Positions 43,554-52,842 of a stretch of DNA of 64,000 nucleotides are shown in pieces. Positions within the stretch are counted from its first letter, which is position 1, and each line of letters starts with the position of its first letter. This DNA is from Triangularia verruculosa (Eukaryota > Ascomycota > Sordariomycetes > Sordariales > Podosporaceae), in the NCBI GenBank assembly GCA_033296885.1, contig MU863919.1, positions 124,001 to 188,000 on the forward strand, in the 5' to 3' direction. Made by a program: the position numbers and the translations under genes. The notes under the pieces were generated by a model. That model saw only the letters and a list, made by a program, of their open reading frames with translations, did no database searches and was not told where the DNA came from.

Positions 43554-45020
43554 TTACTCGTCGTCATCATTCTCGTGATTCTCCTCCCCCTCCCTCTCCC
43601 TCCCCTTCCCCCACCCCCCTCTCACCCTCACCCTCTTCATCCAGCTCCAGTGAGCCCACGGGTCCTTGATCAGCCTCTCCATCTGCAGCACATCGCTATC
43701 ATTCTCCCCCACCACCGGAATCCCCCGCTCCACCGCCTTGTTCGCCCACTTCACCGCCGTCCACGGCTCCCCCGCCGCATTGTACTCCAGCGCCAGCCAC
43801 GTGTACGCCTCGTACATGTTTCCCCAGAGCTTCTCCTGCTCATACAGACTGGCCACCAGCTCGGCCAGCTGCGGCGAGGCTCGGCTGTCGGTGCTCCAGT
43901 CGCTAAACTCCCCCCAAAAGTCCCTGATCTGGGCGATGCGGGTGTCGGAGGCGAGCTGTTGGGGAGTTGGCGCGGTGCACAAGGGGCAAGAACACTGGAA
44001 ACCCCAGATCCGATTGAGTTTCTCGTTGCGGGCCTTGTGCTTCATGACGGGGTTGATGTAAGAGAGCGTGAGCTCCTCGCCGGGGATGATGTCGCGGATG
44101 GCGTGGATGTATTGGGTTAGGGTGTCGTGGGAGAAGTAATAGTCTGCGTTGGGGCGGCAGTCGTGGTTCATCCGGGAGATTTCGGGAAAGACAACGTAGA
44201 AGCCGTGGTCTTGCATGGGGTCTTCGGGGTGGGGGTCGATGTCGAAGGCGTTGGTGCCGCAGATCTTGTCGATTTTCTCGATGTGGGAGCGGTCGGCCGA
44301 GTCGTGGGTGGAGAGGGCCATGATGTGCTCGCGGTGGAGGGGGGGGAGGTGGTCGACGGCTGAGGCTTGGAGTTGCCGGTACGAGTCTTTGGGGAGGTCC
44401 TCGAAGGCGCGGTAGTCGATCATGAGGGAGGGGGTGTTGGCCATGATGAGGGCCCCGCGGGGGATGTGGACTTTGGCGATGAGGCCCATGCCTTTGCCGG
44501 GGATGAGTTGCTTTTCGTATCTGGAGGGGATGGTGCGGTGGAGGTCTTGGTTGATGTCTTTGGTGAGGGAGGGGTCGAGGAAGGGGGTGGTGGTGGTGAA
44601 AAAGGTGGCTCTTTCGGGGGTAGTGATGAAGGAGGCTCCGCGATTGGAGGCGAAGTGGTTGTCTGTGAAGACGCAGAGGGTATGGTTGGTTTCGGCGGAG
44701 GTGAAGCAGGGCTTGGTGTGTGTCCAGGGGTGGTTTCCTAAGGTGGAATCGTCTTCGTCTGATGCCGGGGAGTCTTGTTGGGTGGTTTCGTTCTCTTTTT
44801 CCTTCCAGAGGAAGACCTTCTGGTCGGCTGCCGCGATGTTTCCTAGGCCATCTTGACATCCGCCTGTGAGAGAGCCGCCGTCTCCGCAGAAGTTGATTCC
44901 CCCGAGATCTTCATGATCGTGGCTATGATCGTGGTGGTGGTGATCATGACTGTGGCCTTCGTGGGCCAGAACCAAGCTGACTAGGACTGACAGCCCTGAG
45001 AGCTGTTGGAATAACCTCAT
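43554..45020 (-). CDS. Secreted SET-domain protein with His-rich N-terminus
   Basis: The frame is open to 45107, but the Met at 45020 gives a clear signal peptide (MRLFQQLSGLSVLVSLVLA) and a 488-residue protein, so I prefer that start. Directly after the predicted cleavage is a His/Asp segment, HEGHSHDHHHHDHSHDHE, a likely metal-binding region. The SET domain spans about 168-322: GKGMGLIAKVHIPRGALIMA, then SRMNHDCRPNADYYF (NHDC at 285-288) and GEELTLSYINP (314-324), followed by a post-SET cysteine cluster FQCSCPLC (343-348). SET domains transfer methyl groups from S-adenosylmethionine to lysine, normally inside the cell. Pro/Thr and NxT sites (ENETT, TNHTL) fit passage through the secretory pathway. 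The acidic end (EGEENHENDDDE) closes the protein. The substrate is unknown. Confidence 0.88.
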   Translation of the reverse strand: MRLFQQLSGLSVLVSLVLAHEGHSHDHHHHDHSHDHEDLGGINFCGDGGSLTGGCQDGLGNIAAADQKVFLWKEKENETTQQDSPASDEDDSTLGNHPWTHTKPCFTSAETNHTLCVFTDNHFASNRGASFITTPERATFFTTTTPFLDPSLTKDINQDLHRTIPSRYEKQLIPGKGMGLIAKVHIPRGALIMANTPSLMIDYRAFEDLPKDSYRQLQASAVDHLPPLHREHIMALSTHDSADRSHIEKIDKICGTNAFDIDPHPEDPMQDHGFYVVFPEISRMNHDCRPNADYYFSHDTLTQYIHAIRDIIPGEELTLSYINPVMKHKARNEKLNRIWGFQCSCPLCTAPTPQQLASDTRIAQIRDFWGEFSDWSTDSRASPQLAELVASLYEQEKLWGNMYEAYTWLALEYNAAGEPWTAVKWANKAVERGIPVVGENDSDVLQMERLIKDPWAHWSWMKRVRVRGGWGKGREREGEENHENDDDE

Positions 45021-46082
45021 CCTGATGCTCCGTGTTGTAAACGACCAATTGCGAAATAACCAGCCCAGAGAAAACGAATCAGAACAAGAAGAAAGGCTTC
45101 TGGCCACTTGTCCAGCAGCTTGCCAAATTAAGAATCAATCTCAATCAACACAGGGAGAAATGAATGAGAAGGGAAGAAACATTCCATCCCTCTGGACAGA
45201 GCTGCCCCTCGAACACGGATGATCTTTCTTTTCTCGGCGCCCATGCCAGCATCCAAAACGAGTGTGGCGGCAGGGGGCGTCTTCCCCCGCATGTCCGCCG
45301 CCGTGCAGCTTCGATAGCATCTTGAGACTGGAGTGAGGGGTGCATCTGTTAGTGTTGACAAGTTCGGTTCCAGACCGGGCGTCATGTTCGCTACTGCAAG
45401 GGCGGGGGCCAAAGTCCCCTATCCACTAACAGCTCTCAGATGTGCTACAGGTTCCACAATGTCGCAGAGTTGGACTTTCGCCGCAATCCTTGTCTGAACA
45501 AAAATAAAGTTGAGATGCGAGAGTCAGAAATTGGGATGATCCCTTCCTCTGCCCTATCACCTAATGGTAAAACACAGCCGTGGCCTTCCCCAGACGGAAA
45601 ACTGGATGGTGGGGGCGCTATCAGATAAGGTGACGGCTGGCTTTGAGGTGTCACGCTAGGTACACCTACCATCCCGTCTTGACTCTTTAGCGGACCATTT
45701 TAGCGTGCTCCAAGCCATTGGGTGCGGTTAAAGACGATTAAGTTGAGCTGACGTGGATGTGATGATGTATTCGATCCTGATCTAAAGCGGGCACGGAGAT
45801 CTCCAAAAGAACCTCCAAATACACCTCAACTTCCTCATTATCTCTGGCCTACTTTGAAGGCCGTCGAGTGAGCTAGTCAGCGTTTTATAGGAAGGCAGTC
45901 TGAAGTGACCCCTGTAAGTATTCCGTAGACTTGGAATAAATGGCTGTTCTGATTCTCAACCTACTCTAGTTAAATGCATCTGTCATCTCATCTACCAAGC
46001 GTCGGTGACTACATGGCATCATCCTCCCCTCCAAAATGCTTTATAATCGTGAAGTGAAAGCGAACCCACATAAATCATGTGC
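45021..46082. other. Intergenic
   Basis: Upstream region of the SET gene and 3' flank of the ZZ-finger fragment. No coding sequence, RNA gene or clear promoter recognised. Confidence 0.45.
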
Positions 46083-46325
46083 TCAAAATTCTTGACTCCC
46101 CTCCGATTCAGGGGAAGCTGGGTGCGTCTCATCCCCATACACCCCCATTTCATTATCAGCCTCCTTAGATGCTATCCCCTTCCCTAGAACCTGCTTCAGT
46201 TCTTCGTCTGTCTCAGTGGCTATGAACTCGTGATCCTGGTGGTGCACCCGGCTTGACCTGTCATAACACTTGAAGCAGAGATCAAAGTCGGAACACTCCC
46301 GACAGGTATATCTCGTGCCGTACAT
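46083..46325 (-). pseudogene. ZZ-type zinc finger, truncated fragment
   Basis: Eighty residues beginning MYGTRYTCRECSDFDLCFKC followed by VHHQDHEF, which is the second half of a ZZ domain (cysteines 8, 11, 17 and 20; histidines near 28 and 32). The first Cys-x2-Cys pair expected about 12 residues earlier is missing. A usable acceptor (TGCTGCTAG) precedes GGCAAGATG, so this may be the last exon of a longer gene, but upstream frames to 46714 contain no matching CxxC and no consistent donor phase. In filamentous fungi such ZZ modules usually end long ankyrin, HET or NLR-like proteins. The tail (ETDEELKQVLGKG) is acidic. It could be a decayed gene end or a mis-modelled terminal exon. Confidence 0.5.
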
Positions 46326-47108
46326 CTTGCCCTAGCAGCAACACACAGAGACACGGGCGAGTTAGTCGGCTGGGAGTCTTTATGTTGATGAAAACAGGTA
46401 TTCACTTATCCGAGTTGGTGGGCGAGGGAACCGGCTTCATGGACGCAGTAGATCCGGATATCTGATTGAAATGGTGAATAAGGTATAGGATATGGGGATC
46501 GGCTGCGTTTGGGGAATGTCCTGTCGTTGTGTTCAATCGTCAAGAGAAGTTGAAGGCTTGCCCGTTGGATAGACACCCAATTTCGTGGTGAGGGGTTAGA
46601 CAAAGAGCAACAGTTCGAGAAACACTGTGTTGGGGTGACACCTGGTGTGTAGTACACGGGTTCCAGGGGCTCTGCGAATGGCGATCGGTTCACAGTTATA
46701 CAGGTATCGATCATGCTCGTCGTTACGGTGGCACTCCAAGGCGTGGGATTCCGCGGGTCATGAAATATGCAAGGGCAATTTGGGGGCGATTCAGAGGCTT
46801 GCGTCCCCTACCTTACCTCAGGCCAGTTACCTTATTCTAGGTTGATGTTTAGCTGGGGAAGCGCAACCCGACTTGCTCGCTCCTTCTGCGAGCCGAGATA
46901 GGTAGGCTCGCAGTTTCCCTTATCCCGATCATACCTACCTAGGTACCTTAGGTACTCTAGGTTGTGCTTGACTTGACCAATTCTGCCTACTACGAGAGAA
47001 AATTAGTGTTCCAATTTTCGTCACTTCGTCCAGCTTCCGCCGACTCGCCACAAACAAATACCAATCCAAGGGCCCCAGATTCAGACAAAAACCCGGCCAT
47101 ACCTAATC
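46326..47108. other. Intergenic between divergent fragments, with CCTAGG tract
   Basis: A frame of 103 codons (46406-46714, minus) is of unknown value. A tract of ACCTAGGTACCTTAGGTACT type lies at 46933-46965, shortly before the ankyrin-type gene. Confidence 0.45.
46933..46965. repeat. TACCTAGG palindromic tract
   Basis: Overlapping CTACCTAGG, TACCTTAGG and TACTCTAGG units, like the tract at 6373-6441. Confidence 0.65.
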
Positions 47109-48299
47109 ATGGCGACAAATGTTCAGCTAAACGGACATGGGCCGGAGCCGGAACTGTCACCGGAAAAACTCGACGAACTTATCAAAGCTTTGAAGTTCGT
47201 TCGACCTGAAGTAAGCGCTCCAAAGACTACTTCTGCTCCTGATGGGGACGACCGATCCGACGACGAAGAAGAGGAAGACAAGCTCGAGCCACCGGACCAA
47301 CACCAGGTGCTAGATGCCATGTCCAAGGATGGTGCCTCAGTCAGAAGCCAGCAATTGTATGAGCCTTTCACCCTTCGGCACTACCAGCATGTCGCGGACC
47401 TGATCTGCACCGAGAAAGTGGATAGAGATAGTCGCGGAACTCTCCTCCACGCAATTCTTGAAAGACCGTTTGAGAACTGGAAACTTTTGGTCAAGTTCAT
47501 GCTCGATGTCGACAAGAATATGTCTGTATCGAATTCCACCGCTACGAATAGTGCTTCCAAGACCTCAAACCTGTCCATCCTTCAGAGAAAGGACCCCAAT
47601 GGGAACACTTGCCTCCACAGAGCAATTCAACATCCTGATAGTGGGCTTGATTTCATCAGTTATGTCTGCTCCGTGGCCGATGACAACGATTTGCGACTTG
47701 CGATTGCAACCGACAACTCCAGAGACCAAAGTTGCATTCATCTTGCCATCACCCAACTGCATGCCGAACCCCCAAGCCCTCAGAATAACAAATACCCCCA
47801 GCAGGACACGCTGAAATTCTTCAGACTCTCCAGTCTCCACATCTTGAAGCATCTTGCAGACCACGCCGACGGTGGTGTTCTAGGCAAAGCACACATAACG
47901 AAGACCGAGGACAATATCGAAGACATTGAGAACCTGCCACTGCATGATTTGGTCCACATATCGCTATGCAAGGGCCTAGAATGGATTTGCCCCAAGCTCA
48001 AGGACGAAGTTGTTTGTGAAAAGTGCGCCATCTTTGCGTCCAATTCGGACACATACCGGAAGACCTACTTGGCCGTCGTGGACATCTTGGTCAAGAAATA
48101 TCCAGATGCGTTGAAGAAACTGAACCAAAGCAATATGTCGCCGTTCCTCTTCCATCGCAACACTAGAGACAATAATCCTGCCACGAAGGATTGGGGATCA
48201 CTCGAGTTTGTCGAGCCGTCTGATGGCGATCTGAAACAGCCAGAAGACCAAGAAAAACGCAACCACACCACCAGGCAGCGCTCGACCAATGAAGTCTAG
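47109..48299 (+). CDS. Ankyrin-type N-terminal region protein, possibly truncated
   Basis: A single-exon frame of 396 residues. After an acidic N-terminus (DDRSDDEEEEDKLEPP, ~48-63) come ankyrin-like units: RDSRGTLLHAILERPFENWK, DPNGNTCLHRAIQHPDSGLD and SRDQSCIHLAITQL. Then follows a segment with a Cys pair (EVVCEKCAIF) and DALKKLNQSNMSPFLFHRN. In related Sordariomycete proteins I remember, this kind of ankyrin region is followed by a large domain such as a subtilase; here the frame ends in a basic, disordered tail (QEKRNHTTRQRSTNEV) and TAG. It is either a stand-alone protein or a truncated one. It faces the ZZ-finger fragment head to head and is followed, same strand, by the 48599 gene. No membrane segment. 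Confidence 0.6.
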   Translation: MATNVQLNGHGPEPELSPEKLDELIKALKFVRPEVSAPKTTSAPDGDDRSDDEEEEDKLEPPDQHQVLDAMSKDGASVRSQQLYEPFTLRHYQHVADLICTEKVDRDSRGTLLHAILERPFENWKLLVKFMLDVDKNMSVSNSTATNSASKTSNLSILQRKDPNGNTCLHRAIQHPDSGLDFISYVCSVADDNDLRLAIATDNSRDQSCIHLAITQLHAEPPSPQNNKYPQQDTLKFFRLSSLHILKHLADHADGGVLGKAHITKTEDNIEDIENLPLHDLVHISLCKGLEWICPKLKDEVVCEKCAIFASNSDTYRKTYLAVVDILVKKYPDALKKLNQSNMSPFLFHRNTRDNNPATKDWGSLEFVEPSDGDLKQPEDQEKRNHTTRQRSTNEV

Positions 48300-48598
48300 G
48301 GTTTTCACATGAGAGCTTCGAAACCTGTACAGTAAGAGCACTCTCTGACCATACTGTGTTTCAGGTACGACCGACAGCAATTGGTGGTAATTAGGCACTG
48401 ACTGACTTGTCCTCCTTCACTGGGGATTCTGTACATCGTGTGCCACTATGCGCAGCAAACCGTAGTCCAGAGACCAAAAGAGGCCCGTAGCCTGGCCGTT
48501 GTGCTCTACCGTCCCCCTCACCACCCCAACACCGGAGCTTCAACTAAGCCTCACTTCTCATTTACACCAGACCCCGTCTCACCACCACGCTGAAGAAA
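48300..48598. other. Short intergenic spacer
   Basis: 299 bases between two plus-strand genes; the last 100 are C/A-rich as a fungal leader would be. No other feature seen. Confidence 0.5.
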
Positions 48599-49549
48599 AT
48601 GGCAACGCCAGAGTCCGTCGAACTCCTCCCCGAGGACATCCAATCCGGCATGATCATGGAGGAAACGGCCGACGATGACTCGGAAGACGACGACCCGGAG
48701 TACCTCCCACAGCAGCGCAACCTCGGCAAGGTCCAGCACCGCAAGTTCACCGGCTTCGACCAGCGGCTGCCCATGGTCATCTACGGCACACGCGAGGAGA
48801 CAGTGCACGGCACCTCCGCGGCCGGCGTGCCGCACACGCTGATCGTCTTCCGCTGGGCCCTGCAGCAACGCGCAGGCGGGCGACGCTTCCAGTCCATCCG
48901 GCTCCGCGCTGCGTTCCAGACAACGCGGCGCAGCGGACCACCGGGCTCCTCTGCCGGCACTGATACGTACTACGACCCGCACGTGGTCCGCGTCGTGCCC
49001 AGTGGAACATACTCGATGCTGCCGACGACGGTGACGCAGACGCGCACTCGAGCGGTCGAGGGTGGGCTTGAGGGCGGCGTGGAGCTCGCCAAGGGCACGG
49101 CCAAGGTGACGTACAAGCTGTCCGAGACTGTCGAGGCAACCCGGCAGATTGTTATTAATGGGAGCGAGAAGAACGACTACGACTCGCGCACGGCTGAGGA
49201 CGTGGGCGATCCTGATAGGTGTAATGTGGCGGAGTGGAATCTGTTTGAGAACGAGGCGGCGGGGAGCGGGCTGCCGACATGCTTTCGTACGGCCGTGTTG
49301 CTTGAGCGGAGGGAGGAGGATGAGGCGAGGTTTCTGTGTACCTTCAAGATTAGGGGCCAGGTAGATTTCCTCACGGATTCCGTGACGAGCATGAAGCGGG
49401 TTTTTGGGGTGGTTCCGCGTGATGATCCGATTATTTTTGATCCAAGTGTGGATGAGGGGGGACCGCTGGCTGGATGGAAAGACAAGCTTGATGAGGTCGA
49501 CATGTTGGACTTGTGTAAATTCGTCATGTTTAAGTCTGGCCTGAGTTAA
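48599..49549 (+). CDS. Unknown fungal protein, 316 residues
   Basis: Single exon; the start (GAAAATGGCAACG) follows a C-rich leader. The N-terminus is acidic (EETADDDSEDDDPEYLPQ). The rest appears beta-rich: TLIVFRWALQQRAGGRRFQS, IRLRAAFQTTRR, DTYYDPHVVRVVPSGTYSML, GTAKVTYKLSETVEATRQI, FRTAVLLERREEDEARFLC, CTFKIRGQVDFLT. The end is acidic/hydrophobic (DEVDMLDLCKFVMFKSGLS). No signal peptide, membrane segment or known catalytic motif. I remember no named family; the strand pattern suggests a beta-sandwich. Being 300 bases behind the ankyrin-type gene, on the same strand, in an accessory-looking patch, it may act with it, but that is speculation. Codons switch from C-rich to G-rich at ~49140. 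Confidence 0.75.
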   Translation: MATPESVELLPEDIQSGMIMEETADDDSEDDDPEYLPQQRNLGKVQHRKFTGFDQRLPMVIYGTREETVHGTSAAGVPHTLIVFRWALQQRAGGRRFQSIRLRAAFQTTRRSGPPGSSAGTDTYYDPHVVRVVPSGTYSMLPTTVTQTRTRAVEGGLEGGVELAKGTAKVTYKLSETVEATRQIVINGSEKNDYDSRTAEDVGDPDRCNVAEWNLFENEAAGSGLPTCFRTAVLLERREEDEARFLCTFKIRGQVDFLTDSVTSMKRVFGVVPRDDPIIFDPSVDEGGPLAGWKDKLDEVDMLDLCKFVMFKSGLS

Positions 49550-51099
49550 GATTACGCCTGAGGGCGATGGTCTGCTTTGAATCATGATATGACTGATCCT
49601 CTGCAGTGTACCTCAACACAACTGACCAGAGGCGTCTGCCATGTGTAGCAGAGATGCAATCTGTTCCTCAAGTACCCCATTCATGTGAATTGCTGTCTTG
49701 TCCACATATCTGAACCGTGCGAGCAATAGGCAAACGCCTGAGCTGTTGCCCAACAGGTGGCTAACAGCAAGAATTGATGTTGTATCAGCTCTAGTTCTGG
49801 CCTCGAGAAGCATGTATCTATATCTGATTAGAAATTGGCAGCCGAGATCGTGAAAAAGGGGTCTACACTCCCAGCCTGATTGGTTAACCTGGCACCTGGG
49901 CCAGTTTTCTAGCCAATCAAGAACTCGGGGCACTGTCTTTGGAGCTCCAGATGTATAGATAGGTAAGGTATGTAGTTCCTATCTTGAGTCTGCCCGTAGA
50001 GTCAAGTCTGGCTACACATGTGCGCACTTTCATGCTCAGCCATTCCAAACTGCGGATCTGTGTTGGGCGGCGGTTGGTGTGCTGCGTTGCATTACCTTGG
50101 GAAGTCTCAGCTTTACTGTGGCATTTTTGCCATCTGTTACTAGGTAGGACATGCGAGGCCGGAGGAACTAAAGAAGTGGAAGAGAGAAACTGGTTGTCCA
50201 TCGTGTGGTCCACCAAACATGTGCTGGGGCAGGATTTGGGCCCGTGCGCAGGGCTGTGATCGCACCCTGCCCACAAAAGAATGCGAACTTGGGAAGAGTG
50301 GACTTTTTCTACAAACTCTAAATCGACCAAAACTACCTTCAAAAATTCTCCAAAAATCAGAGATACTTTTAGTACGGGTGATAATTTCTGTTCCAAATTC
50401 GAGAGAGTTTAAAGTGGTTGTGGCTGAGTATGGCACCTCTGCTTTTGGTGCTCGTTGCGTAAGTGAGGCGGGCTTTGGTTGGTTTTGGAGTTCGCATTTT
50501 CTTGTTGGCAGGGTGGCACCATTGGCGGATCAATACATCGCGAAGCGAGCTCACCTCTCAGATAGAGGCGCTGAATCAGCAATGCGCGTTACACACATTA
50601 TCCAATCCTTAGTCCCGGCTGACAATGCAGCCTACTTACTGTACTGTTGCAGCGGACAAGCAGTGCCTTAGTCAGGATAGGGACAACACGAGAATACAAT
50701 GGACATTGAAGCCATCGACATTTTCTCGCTGTGGGTCTTGTGCTCAGCGGAGTGTTTAATCCGGCATTCAAGCCCGGGGTCTCGCTGCCAGGGCTGGATG
50801 GTCTCTCGTGGACGCGGCCCACGATCAGACTTTGTGTTCTGACAGGATGCTGATCAAGTGATTAGACGATGCTTGTGAAGATATCTTGGCGGTCAGAAAA
50901 AATGATATCGCGGGTGGCAGGGCGGGACGACGACGAGGAAGGATGTCAGGAAATCTACGATGAGAGGATGTCTTTGGTGATGAGATCTGTGTATATAAGG
51001 AGCGGGTAGATCTGTATACCGGTCACTCATCCTCATCCTCATCACCATCAACACCTTCTCACCACTGCCAGCTTCAGTCAGGCTCTCAAAACCTTCAAC
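49550..51099. other. 1.5 kb intergenic without a supported gene
   Basis: Overlapping frames up to 159 codons on both strands (49917-50396 minus; 50219-50671 plus) have no bias or recognisable domain. 50290-50420 is AT-rich. The last 110 bases form the TATA-containing promoter of the hydrolase gene at 51100. Confidence 0.45.
50992..50999 (+). promoter_or_regulatory. TATA box of the secreted hydrolase gene
   Basis: TATATAAG, 101 bases before the start of translation; followed by a TCATCCTCATCC leader. This is typical of strongly inducible fungal genes. Confidence 0.65.
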
Positions 51100-51878
51100 A
51101 TGAAGTTCACCACCCTCCTCACGAGTGCCCTCATGGCAGTCCCCATCTTGGCCGACTCCTTCCCCTGGGAGCGCCTCAACAAGAACGACTCCCTCCTGAT
51201 CATTGTTGATCTCCAGGAAGGCCTCTACAACTTGGCCCGCGACTACGATCCCACCCTCTTCAAGCACAACATGCTCGCCCACTCCGCCTTGGGTCTTGCC
51301 TTCCCCAGCATGCCTGTGATCCTCACCACCTCCGCCTCCACCGGTCCTAACGGCCCCTTGCCGCAGGAAATTCTGGAAATGTACCCCACTGCCCCTGTCA
51401 TTGCCCGCCAGGGTGAGGTCAACGCTTGGGACTCACCTGAATTCCGCGCTGCTGTCAAGGCTACTGGCAAGAAGCAGATTATTCTCGCGGGTATTGTGAC
51501 GGATGTCTGCACGGCTTTCCTGGCTAGGAGCTTGAGGGCGGAGGGGTACAGTGTCTGGGCTAATCAGGAGGCGAGCGGGACTGTGACAAAGGAGATTAGG
51601 GATTTGGCTAATGATCAGATGGTGAGTAACTATCCTCATTTTCTGTGGATGGAAGGTGGCTAACAGAGAGGAAACAGATGAGGGCTGGTGTCAATGTCGT
51701 CAGTCTTTTCAGCATCGTCTGCGACTTGATGCGTGACTGGAGAGCTACCCCGGGTGCGAATGAGATTCTCCCCTGGTTGGACACCTACATGCCTGTTTAT
51801 GGCATGCTCGCCAGAGGCCATAGGGCTGCGGTCGAGAATGGAACTTTGATTCCTGGTGAGGCCAACTTGCCTCTTTAG
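51100..51878 (+). CDS. Secreted isochorismatase-family hydrolase, YcaC-like (two exons)
   Basis: Exons 51100-51621 and 51678-51878 (56-nt intron, GTGAGT...ACAG) give 240 residues. The signal peptide is MKFTTLLTSALMAVPILA. The cysteine-hydrolase fold is shown by SLLIIVDLQEGLYNLARDYD (Asp of the catalytic triad, ~37), VIARQGEVNAWDSPEFRAAV, KATGKKQIILAGIVTDVCTA (Cys ~137) and the C-terminal MMRAGVNVVSLFSIVCDLMR. The combination of GEVNAWDSPEF and KATGKKQ points to the YcaC-like subgroup rather than true isochorismatase or nicotinamidase. Substrates of that subgroup are poorly known. Secretion makes an extracellular substrate likely. A TATA box 101 bases upstream suggests inducible transcription. 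Without splicing the frame ends after ~13 further residues. Confidence 0.88.
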
Positions 51879-52842
51879 ACGATGAAATCAGAGAGAAGGA
51901 TGATGGTGCGGGTACGGGGAGGAGGAAATAGAGGTCCGGGGTGGAAAATGGTGGTAAGGGCAGGAGGTAGAGCATACAAAAAGAGTCGGAATGCGGTGGG
52001 TGAAAATGGGCGAGGAATTCGGTTCAACAATCAGTCGGTTACTTTAGATATAGTTAGCATAGTACACAACAATGAGATGAGGTTCTCCTCTACGGCGTAC
52101 GGGCCAGAGTGGTGCAGTTTCTTGATCGACTGATTGCGCAACTAGGACCACGGTATATATATTAGGTCAACTGCACTCCTTCCAACAGCTCCAGTACCCT
52201 TATCAGAAAATCCACGGGTTTTCGTAACCAGCCACCTCCTCAAGAAAGGAGTTGGCCGGTGAGCTTTTGTTTTTTCTTGCTGCCATCAAATCTGTTATTT
52301 TCTTTTGAATATCCTCATAACATGAGGTCGTAAATTTTGGCCTCGTTGAGAACCTGTATGGCCGAGCCGGTGGAGTCTGGACCTATCACTCATCCAACGA
52401 CGTCATAGGGCATTTTGACGGGTTATTAAAAGTCTAGACTCGCCAACCGCCAAGCATCCCAGCTTCACCGCCCCAAGGAAACACGGCTGTTAGGTTCATG
52501 CAAAGACACGACCCGTATGTGACTCTTTGGAAGCAGTTCATTGGACAGGCTATTCCCAAGATCAAACACGCTGTCTGGTCGCGCAAGTGGAGGGGAAGCT
52601 CCTGAAGCAAGCAACAAGGAAGTGGAGTGCGGGGTTCCATTGGTTGATCGACCTGCTCAGCGAGCCAACTCCACTGCTATCCATCACTGCCGTCAACCTC
52701 GTCCTAGCTTTCCACTCGACATACACCCAGACTATCCGAATACCTGTTCTGAGATTTGCATCTTTTCAATTTTTCTCCTTCTCTCTCTTTCATCTTGCAC
52801 ATACGAATTCCATCTGCCGCGAATAGTACTACATACGCAAAG
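51879..52842. other. Intergenic with short copy of the dispersed repeat
   Basis: Contains the 52148-52276 repeat copy. The last 100 bases before 52843 are CT-rich leader-like sequence. No gene supported. Confidence 0.5.
52148..52276 (+). repeat. Dispersed structured repeat, internally deleted copy
   Basis: Shares CCACGGTATATATATTAGG, TTCCAACAGCTCCA, CCACGGGTTTTCGTAACC and GTTGGCCGGTGAGCTTTTG with 21194-21430, in the same order and strand. About 105 bases are missing, including the second arm of the main hairpin and the box-like motifs. A T-run follows directly. Confidence 0.6.

Noticed and set aside
43903..44859. 318-residue frame inside the SET gene rich in Arg, His and Pro
   Set aside because: Frame-shifted shadow of the SET gene on the same strand; low complexity and no family resemblance.
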